Notes: a model not told the origin generated them from the sequence alone. Positions 32,434-40,719 are shown, counted from the stretch's first letter. The stretch: DNA of 49,004 nt from Sporosarcina sp. (GCF_029257255.1 NZ_JARICI010000057.1:1-49004); one strand, 5' to 3'. Translations and numbers: made by a program.

Positions 32434-33594
32434 CTAGTTTCGTAAAATCATTGCACCGGCAATATCCGGTCCCGCCCAGCCGGTACAAATTCCGATTTGG
32501 CAATCTTCCACTTGGCGATCGGTTCCTGCATAGTCATGACGTAGCTGTCTGACGATTTCAATGGCATTGTTCATTCCGTGCGTGTACCCTTCAGACAACA
32601 TGCCGCCAGCTGTATTCGTTGGAAGTTTGCCGCCGATCTTCAAATTACCCTGCGCGACGAACTCTCCTACCTCCCCGCGTTTCGCAAAGCCGTATGCTTC
32701 TAGCTGTCGCAATACAACCCAACTGAAACAGTCATAGATTGCCGCCACGTCGATATCTTCCGGAGTCACGCCTGCATTTTCATATAGTTCTTTCGCCACG
32801 TAATCGGAAGCGACTTGGTCGATATCATTCCAGTAGTGTGCGTGTGGATGGCATTGTCTTGCTGACATGCCCATAATATAGACCGGCTTCGAAGTACAGT
32901 CTTTCGCTTTTTCGACAGACGTCACAATGATCGCATTGCCTTCATCCAACTCGAGACAGGAATCATGGATGTTGAAAGGTGAACTGATGTCCGGTGTTGC
33001 AAGATAGTGTTCCATCGTCAACGGCTTTCCGTTTAAGAATGCTTTCGGATTTCTTTGTGCGTGTTCATAGAAACTTAAGCACACATGCCCGAGATGTTCT
33101 TTCGTAATACCGGTTTCGTGCATATGGCGTGTCGCGTACATACCGAACCACTGGGACGGGCTTGCCGATCCATACGGAATAACGAAGCTTCCGCCCGCTA
33201 GTGCACCTTGCAGCATATCCGGATCATAGCCACGCCCTACGCGGGTTCCTGAGCTGCCGTTTAGTGAACGGTAGATCAATACGGTGTTTAATTGTCCCGC
33301 TTCAATGAGCGCCACCGCATCCGCGATCAACATCTCCGTACTTGCTCCGCCACCTTGGATATCCTTAACGTACTTCGGCCGTACGCCGAGATAGGTGGCT
33401 AGTTGGTGGGATGTACAAGAATCACCTTCGTTGTAGTTCATAAAGCCGTCAATGTCCGTAGCTTTCAAACCTGCGTCTTCAATTGCTGCGCGGGCAGCAT
33501 CTAGTGCCAAATGAAGAGGCGTTGTTCCCGACTTTCTTGAGCGTTCGCTCTCTCCTACACCGACAATGGCATAGCGGTCCTTAATAATTCCCAT
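32434..33594 (-). CDS. Thiolase-fold lipid-transfer-type protein lacking the thiolase cysteine (probable retro-aldolase)
   Basis: A 386-residue member of the SCPx/Ltp branch of the thiolase superfamily. Where thiolases carry the nucleophilic Cys, this protein has GGGAST (residues 81-86), and the C-terminal thiolase CxG/GHPxG motifs are replaced by GGMLSEGYTHG, with Tyr near 337. That replacement is typical of Ltp2-like aldolases that cleave a 3-hydroxyacyl-CoA into a carbonyl compound and a short acyl-CoA without free CoA. IYDCFSWV (about residue 270) is another branch motif. The DUF35 partner follows at once. Starts at ATG 33594 behind AGGAGG. The specific acyl chain is unknown. Confidence 0.87.
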   Translation of the reverse strand: MGIIKDRYAIVGVGESERSRKSGTTPLHLALDAARAAIEDAGLKATDIDGFMNYNEGDSCTSHQLATYLGVRPKYVKDIQGGGASTEMLIADAVALIEAGQLNTVLIYRSLNGSSGTRVGRGYDPDMLQGALAGGSFVIPYGSASPSQWFGMYATRHMHETGITKEHLGHVCLSFYEHAQRNPKAFLNGKPLTMEHYLATPDISSPFNIHDSCLELDEGNAIIVTSVEKAKDCTSKPVYIMGMSARQCHPHAHYWNDIDQVASDYVAKELYENAGVTPEDIDVAAIYDCFSWVVLRQLEAYGFAKRGEVGEFVAQGNLKIGGKLPTNTAGGMLSEGYTHGMNNAIEIVRQLRHDYAGTDRQVEDCQIGICTGWAGPDIAGAMILRN

Positions 33595-33607
33595 AAATCT
33601 ATTCCTC

Positions 33608-34045
33608 CTATTTCACGATTGCATGTAAGTGTAAAATCGCGCTTCCTGCCCCGACGATTTCTCCTGATACTTTCTCGGCCGTCAGCTCCAGTGCGATACA
33701 GCGCTTACCCTGTTCTTCATATGTCCGTGCCACCGCACCCGAGCAGCGAATTTCATCGCCCGGTACAGTCATCTTTCCGAAACGCATCTTAAAATTTGCA
33801 AGCCACGCTTCATTACCCGCAATTTTCATTACATATTCACCGAGAAATGCCATCACCAGCATGCCATGTACAATGACACCGTCGAGGCCTATTTTTTTTG
33901 CGAAGTCATCGTCAAGGTGCAACGGGTTAAAATCACTAGAAGCACCTGCATACTGGGCAATCTGTACTTTCGTAATCGGCGGCTTGACCATCGGTTCGAG
34001 TTTCTGGTCTACGGTCAGTTCTTCCAATACCCAATCTTTTATCAT
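33608..34045 (-). CDS. MaoC-type (R)-specific enoyl-CoA hydratase, catalytic subunit
   Basis: A 145-residue single hot-dog domain. It carries the hydratase-2 motif: Asp38 and His43 in SDFNPLHLDD, then GVIVHGMLVM, the usual catalytic and oxyanion elements. It would add water to a trans-2-enoyl-CoA. The gene upstream encodes a second hot-dog protein whose equivalent His is Tyr, so the two are probably a heterodimer like ChsH1-ChsH2(N). ATG 34045 follows AGGAGGG, 15 bases after the partner gene. No 3-hydroxyacyl-CoA dehydrogenase gene follows, which fits aldolytic rather than thiolytic cleavage of the product. Confidence 0.88.
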   Translation of the reverse strand: MIKDWVLEELTVDQKLEPMVKPPITKVQIAQYAGASSDFNPLHLDDDFAKKIGLDGVIVHGMLVMAFLGEYVMKIAGNEAWLANFKMRFGKMTVPGDEIRCSGAVARTYEEQGKRCIALELTAEKVSGEIVGAGSAILHLHAIVK

Positions 34046-34060
34046 CTCAAGACCCTCCTG

Positions 34061-34504
34061 CTAGTTATTCGCTGCGCGATAGACAATATTCATCCGGCTG
34101 ATACAGACGAGTTCGCCTGTTTCATCTTTCATTTCGGTATCAAGCTTCAAAAACTGCATATTTCCGCTTTTACCTTCCTTATCGTACAGATCACTTACTT
34201 TGATCCGGCAATGTAGTCGATCGCCTATGCGGATCGGTTGATAGTAGAGGAATTCCTGCTCGCCGTGTAACATTCTCCGCTGGTCGAGCTGAATCGGCAG
34301 TTCGACTTTGCCATCGTTCATCGCTATAGGGAATGTTGGAGGTACAATCAATCCTGCATAAGCCGACTGAGCAGCGTATTGCTCGTCGCTATAGAGCGGG
34401 TTGTCATCCCCGACTGCAGCAGCGAATTGGCCCACATGCCGTCCTTCTATCTCAAATACGTATTCATTGCTCATCAGCCCGATGACACTTTTATCCAAGT
34501 TCAT
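34061..34504 (-). CDS. MaoC N-terminal-type hot-dog protein, non-catalytic hydratase partner
   Basis: A 147-residue hot-dog fold protein of the MaoC-dehydratase N-terminal type (FAS1-like dehydratase domain). The position of the hydratase motif reads DDNPLYSD (residues 33-40), with Tyr38 replacing the catalytic His, so it is probably a structural or substrate-binding subunit. Other family stretches are GLIVPPTFPIAM and HGEQEFLYYQPIRIGD. It is encoded immediately before the catalytic MaoC subunit, with its own GAGGAGG ribosome binding site and ATG 34504. The two genes are intact and separate, not one gene broken by a frameshift. Confidence 0.82.
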   Translation of the reverse strand: MNLDKSVIGLMSNEYVFEIEGRHVGQFAAAVGDDNPLYSDEQYAAQSAYAGLIVPPTFPIAMNDGKVELPIQLDQRRMLHGEQEFLYYQPIRIGDRLHCRIKVSDLYDKEGKSGNMQFLKLDTEMKDETGELVCISRMNIVYRAANN

Positions 34505-34519
34505 TTCTCATCCTCCTCG

Positions 34520-36664
34520 TTACTTCGTAATGATCAATGCGTCCGCCGCTACAATACCGTTTTCATAGACGATGAGCGGGTTAATATCGATTTCTTTGAT
34601 TGCATCCGAATAATCCTGAATTAACTCGGAAACTTTCAGTAACACGTCGATAATTGCTTCTTGATCGACCGGTTTTTTATTTCGCACACCTTGCAAAAGT
34701 TGATAGCCTGCCAAACTCTCCATCTTATCGATGGCGTCTTGCCTTGTGATCGGTGCTACGCGGAAAGACACATCTTTGAATACTTCAACGAAGACGCCGC
34801 CTAGGCCGAACATGATCACCGGTCCAAATGTCTCATCATTTGTGACACCTATAATGACTTCCACGCCTTCCGCTAACATTTCCTGCACGGATACTCCGTG
34901 GATATCGGCTGTAGGACAATGGGTCGTAGCGTTTTTGGAGATTTCATCAAAAGCTAGCGTCACTTGTTGCGCGTTTTGTACATTCAATCGGATTCCGTTT
35001 ACTTCTGTCTTGTGTGGAATATCGGGCGAGTCAATTTTCAGCACGACCGGGTAGCCGATGCTTTCCGCAATCGCTACTGCCTCTTCTGCCGAACGGGCAA
35101 TTTTGCGTCTTACGGTACGGATTCCATATGCATTCAAGATCTCCATTGACTGTGATTCACTCAGCGTCTGGTTTTCAAGTAACAGGTGACGGATGTTCGA
35201 TTTATAGATTTCCTTCGGCTTCGCTTGCTCCTTCTTTGCTTTGTCATACGCTTCTCTATAGTCGACGAGCTTTGCGAGCGATCGAACAGGATTCATATCC
35301 CCCTTGACGAATGGAATACCATGTTCTTCTAGATAACTGATTCCTTTTGGAGAAGACATGCCTTCAAGTGGGAACGTCGTAACGAGAATGAACTTATCGG
35401 AGTTCTTGCACAGCTCTACAAACTCTTGCAGTTCAGGCGTGTTCTCATCCCAACTCATAGGGAATTCCGAGAAAATGATAATATCAGTCTCTGGATCATG
35501 GACGAGTGCTTTTAGGGGCTCGAGAAACAACTGTGGATGCGTGATTGCCGCGGCCGCCGTCAAATCGATTGGGTTGGAAGCGCTCGCAAAACTCGGGATA
35601 GTTTTTTCAATCTGTTGCTTCACATTGTCGCTAAGGGGATGGATGTTTAGGCCGTATGATTCACAACGATCGGCTTCATTGATCCCTCGTCCTCCTGAGC
35701 TTGTAACGATTACGGTATTTCTGCCTTTAGGCATTTTATTCGACATGAACAATTTGGAAAAAGAGATAATATCGGTGTAATCATCTGCACGTACGATGCC
35801 GGTTTGTTTGAAGAAGCCGTCATATACTTGATCGGCACCGGCCAGTGAACCGGTATGCGATGCTGCAGCACGGCTGCCTGCAGTGCTTCGTCCGGATTTC
35901 ATGATGACGATCGGTTTATTGATTTCCAGCGCGTATTTTGCAAGCTTGCGTAACTTTTCAGGGTTCTTCTCGCCTTCAAGATAGCCACTCGCGATCGTAG
36001 TGTTCGGGTCATGCAGCATGTATTCGATAACATCTGAGAAGCCAATATCCGCTTCGTTTCCTACGCTGACGAAATAGTTGAATGTCAGGCCTTGCTGGGC
36101 AGCTGCAATATATGTCAAGACACCGAATGCGCCACTTTGTGTAACGAAGCCGGCTTCACGTTTTTTGTTGAGCGGCACATGAGTCAGTCCCGGCGAGAAT
36201 GTGCCCATCAAGCCGTTGGTCGTATTGAGCAGCCCGACACAGTTCGGACCGATAATGCGGATTTGATATTGGTCGCATATGTCTTTGAGACGTTGTTGAG
36301 CGACGATGCCCGCTTCACCGATTTCAGAATAACCGGAAGCGAAGACGATCGCCGTTTTGACACCGCTTTCACCACACTCGATCAAACATTTTTCCACTTG
36401 TTCGATGCCGACGCAGAGGATAGCAAGATCGACTTGGCTCGGTACGTCCTTGACACTTGCGTAGCACGTCAAGTCCGCAATCTTTTTGGCGCTGCGGTGG
36501 ATCGGATAAATTTCCCCTTCAAATCCTCCGTCGAGCAACGCCATCAATTGCAAGTACCCTATTTTATTCGTGTTCTCAGAAGTACCCAGAACCGCTATTG
36601 CACGTGGATGGAATAATGGATCTAATTCTAAATTTGAGACAACTTTTTCATTCAACAATTTCAT
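34520..36664 (-). CDS. ADP-forming acyl-CoA synthetase (acetate-CoA ligase family)
   Basis: A 714-residue single-chain nucleoside-diphosphate-forming acyl-CoA synthetase that activates a carboxylic acid with ATP and CoA. Domains in order: CoA-binding Rossmann domain (about residues 10-140, FHPRAIAVLGTSENTNKIG), two succinyl-CoA ligase-like domains (about 150-460) with the phosphohistidine motif SHTGSLAG, and a C-terminal ATP-grasp domain (about 490-714) with YPVVLKIDSPDIPHKTE and FGPVIMFGLGG. It starts the operon. ATG 36664 was chosen because GGAGAGG lies upstream; an in-frame extension to 36724 overlaps the likely promoter region. Using this enzyme class rather than an AMP-forming ligase is unusual for such operons. 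Confidence 0.88.
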   Translation of the reverse strand: MKLLNEKVVSNLELDPLFHPRAIAVLGTSENTNKIGYLQLMALLDGGFEGEIYPIHRSAKKIADLTCYASVKDVPSQVDLAILCVGIEQVEKCLIECGESGVKTAIVFASGYSEIGEAGIVAQQRLKDICDQYQIRIIGPNCVGLLNTTNGLMGTFSPGLTHVPLNKKREAGFVTQSGAFGVLTYIAAAQQGLTFNYFVSVGNEADIGFSDVIEYMLHDPNTTIASGYLEGEKNPEKLRKLAKYALEINKPIVIMKSGRSTAGSRAAASHTGSLAGADQVYDGFFKQTGIVRADDYTDIISFSKLFMSNKMPKGRNTVIVTSSGGRGINEADRCESYGLNIHPLSDNVKQQIEKTIPSFASASNPIDLTAAAAITHPQLFLEPLKALVHDPETDIIIFSEFPMSWDENTPELQEFVELCKNSDKFILVTTFPLEGMSSPKGISYLEEHGIPFVKGDMNPVRSLAKLVDYREAYDKAKKEQAKPKEIYKSNIRHLLLENQTLSESQSMEILNAYGIRTVRRKIARSAEEAVAIAESIGYPVVLKIDSPDIPHKTEVNGIRLNVQNAQQVTLAFDEISKNATTHCPTADIHGVSVQEMLAEGVEVIIGVTNDETFGPVIMFGLGGVFVEVFKDVSFRVAPITRQDAIDKMESLAGYQLLQGVRNKKPVDQEAIIDVLLKVSELIQDYSDAIKEIDINPLIVYENGIVAADALIITK

Positions 36665-36719
36665 CTTCTCTTCACCTCTCCACTTCCTGTATTTTGCTGG
36701 CTTACCTAACTTGACTAGA

Positions 36720-36728
36720 ATCATAGCA
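36720..36728 (-). promoter_or_regulatory. Possible extended -10 promoter of the acyl-CoA operon
   Basis: On the minus strand TGCTATGAT ends about 56 bases before the synthetase start codon. A -35 element is not convincing. Confidence 0.35.
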
Positions 36729-37239
36729 AACGGTTTTATTTCCTATTTTATTATTTGTGGATTAAATAATTAATAGTATTAGCACTGGATAAGTGAATGT
36801 CAGGATTAACGAAGTGATGATATAGCAACGAATTTAGTTTTCGATATTTTCTGATTAGTATAGATACACCCGACTATCGTGTAGGATGACCGCGACATTC
36901 GAGAAGGATAGCCGCACGATTTGTAAAATTACCAACTAACAGCGTATGAGTATTTCTGTTCCAACGGGTATAGTGCACGGTGAGGTACATAGGAAAACGC
37001 CCGATTTCTCAATTTTCGGTTGAGAAATCGGGCGTTTCGTTACGATGGACAATCATGCGATTATTTTAATGTTTATTCTAACTCCTATCGCTCCACATAC
37101 TGCTGCAATTGAGTTTTATTTCTCTTTGATGAAGATAAAGAATCAACCACACTACATACGAACGTATTTTACAGCCAAAACTGTATAAAAAAACGGTTGG
37201 GTTGTCGATATACTGGCGTTTTCGTTTCATACCAGAGTG
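36729..37239. other. Gene-free interval between the acyl-CoA operon and the DNA glycosylase gene
   Basis: This interval is about 510 bases and AT-rich, without any frame backed by a ribosome binding site on either strand. Its only distinct structure is the 18-bp hairpin at 36995-37037. It presumably holds the operon control region at its left end and the 3' end of the glycosylase transcript at its right end. Confidence 0.6.
36995..37037. repeat. Isolated perfect 18-bp inverted repeat
   Basis: AAACGCCCGATTTCTCAA (36995-37012) is an exact reverse complement of 37020-37037, with a 7-base loop. T runs are short on both strands (TTTT on minus, TTT on plus). It may be a distant terminator for the glycosylase transcript, 203 bases past its stop, or serve another purpose. 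Confidence 0.75.
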
Positions 37240-37902
37240 TCACTCTACCACAGTAATATTATCTATCGTATGATAGTCCGTAACAAATCCCAAATGAATT
37301 GCCTCCCACAAATAAAACGACACAATCGAACGGTGAGGTTTCCAAAGTGGTAACTTCTCAACCAAGATCCCCTGCCGTTCTAACTTCTCCACCCCATATA
37401 GCCACTGAGCAGCCCGCTGGATACCTACGTCATTTACAGCTAGAACGTCTTGCCGCCCAAGTGACAGAAGCAGAAACATCTCTGCTGTCCACTTGCCAAT
37501 ACCTTTGACATTTATCAACTGCTCCATAACAGATTCATTACTATATCGATCAATACTCTCAAGGTCCAGCTCCTTTACTGCTACTTTCTCTGCCAGATCC
37601 TTCACATACTGTACTTTTCTCTGCGTTAATCCTACCTGTTTCAAATGATCATCAGTATTTGTCAGCAATCCTTCCACAGTGATTTGCCCGCCAAGCAACT
37701 TTTGAAGCCTATTGTAAATAGCGCTGGCTGCACTGACCGAAATTTGCTGTCCGACAATAGAGCGGACAACCGAGGCCAAATGATCTGTTCTTAATGAAAT
37801 TTCAATATCACCGGCGGCTACTATTAACTTCTTCATTACAGGATCTCTATCACAAATATATTGCACCCCTTCATCCTGTCTACTGAGAGTAAGCTTATTC
37901 AA
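37240..37902 (-). CDS. DNA-3-methyladenine glycosylase, AlkA-type HhH-GPD
   Basis: A 220-residue base-excision repair glycosylase that removes alkylated purines. It shows the IVGQQISVSAA opening helix (about residues 49-59) typical of AlkA-type enzymes, the helix-hairpin-helix INVKGIGKWTAEMFLL (about 130-145), and the catalytic Asp in AVNDVGIQRA. No Fe-S cluster cysteines are present, which excludes the EndoIII/MutY branch. The start is TTG 37902, placed by GGAGG eight bases upstream; it overlaps the end of the preceding nucleotidyltransferase gene by 8 bases, so translation is probably coupled. Confidence 0.88.
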   Translation of the reverse strand: MNKLTLSRQDEGVQYICDRDPVMKKLIVAAGDIEISLRTDHLASVVRSIVGQQISVSAASAIYNRLQKLLGGQITVEGLLTNTDDHLKQVGLTQRKVQYVKDLAEKVAVKELDLESIDRYSNESVMEQLINVKGIGKWTAEMFLLLSLGRQDVLAVNDVGIQRAAQWLYGVEKLERQGILVEKLPLWKPHRSIVSFYLWEAIHLGFVTDYHTIDNITVVE

Positions 37903-38641
37903 TTACAGTACCTCCAGCTGCTTCATTCTTCCCTAATGAAAACCCTTCAAATAACCTGCCGCCATATGGCGCAAGGACAGTCTCCGTTAAACTGATCACT
38001 TTGCTTTTCACGCCATTCTTATAATATTCGTCAAAAGACTCAACAAATTCCGCGGTGAATTTTTTGTCGTATTGCTGCAAAGATCGAATAACCCACTTCG
38101 ATGAACCTGTCCAATGACCATTGGTGCGTAACACAAATTCTTGGATCAAGTCAGCTAACGTATTTGCTGTAAAGAGCTCTTCCGCACGATTAGTACTTCC
38201 TATAAAATCATCCAGAACATCCGTGATAAAATAACGTTTTACCGTAATGATTTCATCTGTCCATGTTTCAGGTCCTTGATCTAAAATCTCTTTAGCTTCC
38301 AACTTGATCGCCTCGATAATGCCTTCATCCTTTAGAACGATTCCTTCCACGACCATTCGCTGCATAGAAGGTTTAGCATTGTGATAATCCATTTCAAAAA
38401 AATGTTTGTAGGAAGTTGTTGTATGTACAAATACTTCAATTGGCCAGCCAAAGTCAATTAGAGACTCTCTATAAGACAATTTGACAGCTTCAGTAAAAAT
38501 TACGATATCCAGGTCGGAGGTGGCAGTCCCTTCCCCTCTGACAGTGCTCCCAGCCAATAAAGCCCCTTGACAGTCAGGGAAATGCTTATCGATAAAGAGC
38601 TTGGCAGCCTCTTTCGCCGTTAATCTATTGATCGTCGCCAT
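37895..38641 (-). CDS. Nucleotidyltransferase-domain protein
   Basis: A 248-residue soluble protein with the minimal nucleotidyltransferase motif GSTVRGEGTATSDLDIVIF (about residues 31-49), in which the Gly-Ser and the Asp-x-Asp bind the nucleotide and metal ions; a third acidic residue probably lies in WPIEVFVH. The C-terminal part is helical and resembles substrate-binding halves of aminoglycoside- or tRNA-type transferases, but no specific substrate can be named. ATG 38641 follows GGGGGAATG; longer in-frame starts at 38656 and 38674 lack a site. It is the first of two overlapping genes with the glycosylase. Confidence 0.75.
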   Translation of the reverse strand: MATINRLTAKEAAKLFIDKHFPDCQGALLAGSTVRGEGTATSDLDIVIFTEAVKLSYRESLIDFGWPIEVFVHTTTSYKHFFEMDYHNAKPSMQRMVVEGIVLKDEGIIEAIKLEAKEILDQGPETWTDEIITVKRYFITDVLDDFIGSTNRAEELFTANTLADLIQEFVLRTNGHWTGSSKWVIRSLQQYDKKFTAEFVESFDEYYKNGVKSKVISLTETVLAPYGGRLFEGFSLGKNEAAGGTVIE

Positions 38642-38707
38642 TTGACATTCCCCCATAATCTCATCATCATTCATTACCTTTCGTTACAAAACAGAACTAT
38701 TTCTTTA

Positions 38708-40456
38708 TCATAGTTCCTGATACAGATCTATATCCTGTACAATCTTTTGTAATGATTGCTGCCAAAAGCTTTGCAGCGACAGATCTATATTGAAATGCTT
38801 CTTCATAAGTTGTTCCAAGGGTACCATTCTGGTTTCACTCAGAAAGCTTTGAAACTTGTGGTCAAATTGTTGATCTTTTTTAGCCAGATCAAGAAGTCCT
38901 ATACTTAATAAGAACCCAACCGTATAGGGATAATTATAAAAAGGGGTATTCGCTTGATAAAACTGTCCATACTTAATCCACACGAAAGGCTCATAATTAC
39001 GTAAACTCCCTCCATAAGCTTCTTTCTGACAACGTAACGAAAGTTCTTCTATCTGTTCTGCATCTACCTCCCCGGTCTCTCTGCACTCATAAAATTTTTC
39101 TTCAAAATCAAAAGCACCTCTTATAGACATCAAATAAGTTAGACTTCGCTCTATCTTCTCTCCAAGAATTGATTTCCTTAATGAAATATCGCTGGTATTT
39201 TCAATGAGATAATCAATACATACCGTTTCAAAGAAGATGGAGGACGTTTCCGCTACTGTCATTTCTAACGTGTCATCTAAAAAACGCAGGGAAGGCACTG
39301 CTGTCATTTGTTTAAAATGCCAAGCATGACCAAGTTCGTGGGCAAGTATCCTGACACTATTGATTGTATTGTCAAAATTTAAAGAAATTCGTGACTCTCC
39401 TTCTGAAATGAATGGAACACAAAATCCCCCAGGTTGCTTTGTTGTACGTTGCTCCGCATCCACCCAGCCGTTAGCAACGGCGTTCTTAACAAACTCACTC
39501 ATATTAGCGTCGATACTTTCAAGAGACTTTGTAATTGTGTCAACAGCTTGATTGAAAGTTAGTTTCGCAGGATCATTTTGAGATGAAATCATAAATTCAT
39601 GCCAATCAAGTCGTTCATTGTCACCTTTATGTAATTTCAGTTTAAAATATCTGGTCAGAGCATCCAATTTCGCGTCTATTGTTTCCCATACCACATCCAG
39701 TGTTTGTCTGGATATTCCATTTACTTTTAATGATTCGTCAAGGCAATTTACTCCTTTCACCTTCGCCTCATGAAGTCTCAGCCCCACCATTTGATTATAA
39801 ATCGAAGCAAAGCTGTTCGATTGTCTCTCAAGAGTTTTGTTAAGTTCCTGGAATATAAGAGTCCTATCAGATTGAGCAGGATGCGACTCAGCTAAATCTA
39901 TTGCTTCACCAAAAGTTAGTGCGTCCAATTCTTCAACTTTTATTCTTAAGTTATTGCGGACTTGCAGGTAATGGGCTTCCAGACTGTTTACTGTTTCATT
40001 AGAAGGTTCAGAAATTTCATGTTGTACTTTTGCATAGTTTACTAGTTCGGAAAGAAAATGTGACTGTTTAACGCCATTTTCCCATTCTGAATATTGTTGT
40101 TCACTCCTATTATGTAGACTTTCCTGCAAATTGGACAGTATTGAATAAACTCGATTTTTCAGTGTTAAGATCGTTTCGTTTAATGAACTCAGATAATTTG
40201 GCTCCACATCTTCTGTAGTTAAGCAGTAGTAAAAGGAATCTGCTGAGTCAATCTGTTGTATAAATTGAGCAATTAAAACTAAATCACTTTCAAATAAGGT
40301 AGTTAACTCTGAATAGCTTTCTAGATCTATCAATTTATTATTCATTTCGCTTAAATACATAGTATACTCGTCCAACTTGAAACCATACTGAAGATTATCT
40401 AGCTTCCAACGAGTTGCTCCATCGAATTTCCCCACAGTGTGTCCACATCCATTCAA
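38708..40456 (-). CDS. M3 family oligoendopeptidase (PepF-like)
   Basis: A 582-residue cytoplasmic zinc metallopeptidase that trims oligopeptides. The zinc site is HELGH (H373, E374, H377) with the third ligand Glu about 26 residues later in TVAETSS; further family stretches are GGFCVPF before and YGGSLRNYEPFVWIKYGQFY after. The conserved N-terminal WKLDNL sits near residue 17. The start is uncertain: ATG 40456 has no good ribosome binding site, and a GTG at 40435 inside the same frame is an alternative. The gene is AT-rich and diverges from typical PepF in its N-terminal half, so it may be a recent arrival. No terminator was found after it. Confidence 0.82.
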   Translation of the reverse strand: MNGCGHTVGKFDGATRWKLDNLQYGFKLDEYTMYLSEMNNKLIDLESYSELTTLFESDLVLIAQFIQQIDSADSFYYCLTTEDVEPNYLSSLNETILTLKNRVYSILSNLQESLHNRSEQQYSEWENGVKQSHFLSELVNYAKVQHEISEPSNETVNSLEAHYLQVRNNLRIKVEELDALTFGEAIDLAESHPAQSDRTLIFQELNKTLERQSNSFASIYNQMVGLRLHEAKVKGVNCLDESLKVNGISRQTLDVVWETIDAKLDALTRYFKLKLHKGDNERLDWHEFMISSQNDPAKLTFNQAVDTITKSLESIDANMSEFVKNAVANGWVDAEQRTTKQPGGFCVPFISEGESRISLNFDNTINSVRILAHELGHAWHFKQMTAVPSLRFLDDTLEMTVAETSSIFFETVCIDYLIENTSDISLRKSILGEKIERSLTYLMSIRGAFDFEEKFYECRETGEVDAEQIEELSLRCQKEAYGGSLRNYEPFVWIKYGQFYQANTPFYNYPYTVGFLLSIGLLDLAKKDQQFDHKFQSFLSETRMVPLEQLMKKHFNIDLSLQSFWQQSLQKIVQDIDLYQEL

Positions 40457-40473
40457 TATCTTGCAGATACAAT

Positions 40474-40644
40474 TTAATATGACAATTCCTGATTACTCCA
40501 AGAATAATTTATCCTTCCAAGAATCGAACCTTCTTGATCTTTAATTAAATAAAAACAACAAAGACGTTCAGCCTGTTCTTTTAGTAAGGGCTTTTTCAAG
40601 CGGATAATACACTGATCTCCAGACAGATTACCGCCACTATATCT
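40474..40644 (-). pseudogene. Possible GNAT acetyltransferase remnant
   Basis: The minus-strand frame from 40644 to the stop at 40474 is open for 56 codons without a good start. It reads like part of an acetyltransferase: IIRLKKPLLKEQAERL then FYLIKDQEGSILGRINYSW, where the FxLIKDxxGxIlGRIN pattern resembles the central strands of RimJ/RimL-type GNAT proteins. The later acetyl-CoA-binding part (Q/RxxGxG/A) is absent. A short ATG-started reading (MIEVTKDIVAVIC) lies in another frame just upstream, suggesting a frameshift plus C-terminal loss. This rests on resemblance only. Confidence 0.35.
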
Positions 40645-40688
40645 TTAGTGACTTCAATCATTATTAGCGCGCTCTCTTTCTTCTCTCT

Positions 40689-40719
40689 CTTTCATATATC
40701 TTTCATATATCTTTCATAT
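40689..40719. repeat. 11-bp tandem repeat, nearly three copies
   Basis: CTTTCATATAT occurs at 40689-40699, 40700-40710 and, with the last base changed, 40711-40719/20. It covers the C-terminal codons and stop of the small membrane protein gene at 40692, next to a pyrimidine-rich tract. Confidence 0.8.

Noticed and set aside
33608..34504. A single MaoC gene split by a frameshift
   Set aside because: Both halves have their own strong Shine-Dalgarno, start and stop with a 15-base gap, and the motif change His to Tyr fits a heterodimer.
36092..36616. A 174-codon plus-strand open frame opposite the acyl-CoA synthetase gene
   Set aside because: It is an antisense shadow of a well-conserved enzyme and has no ribosome binding site or recognisable motif.
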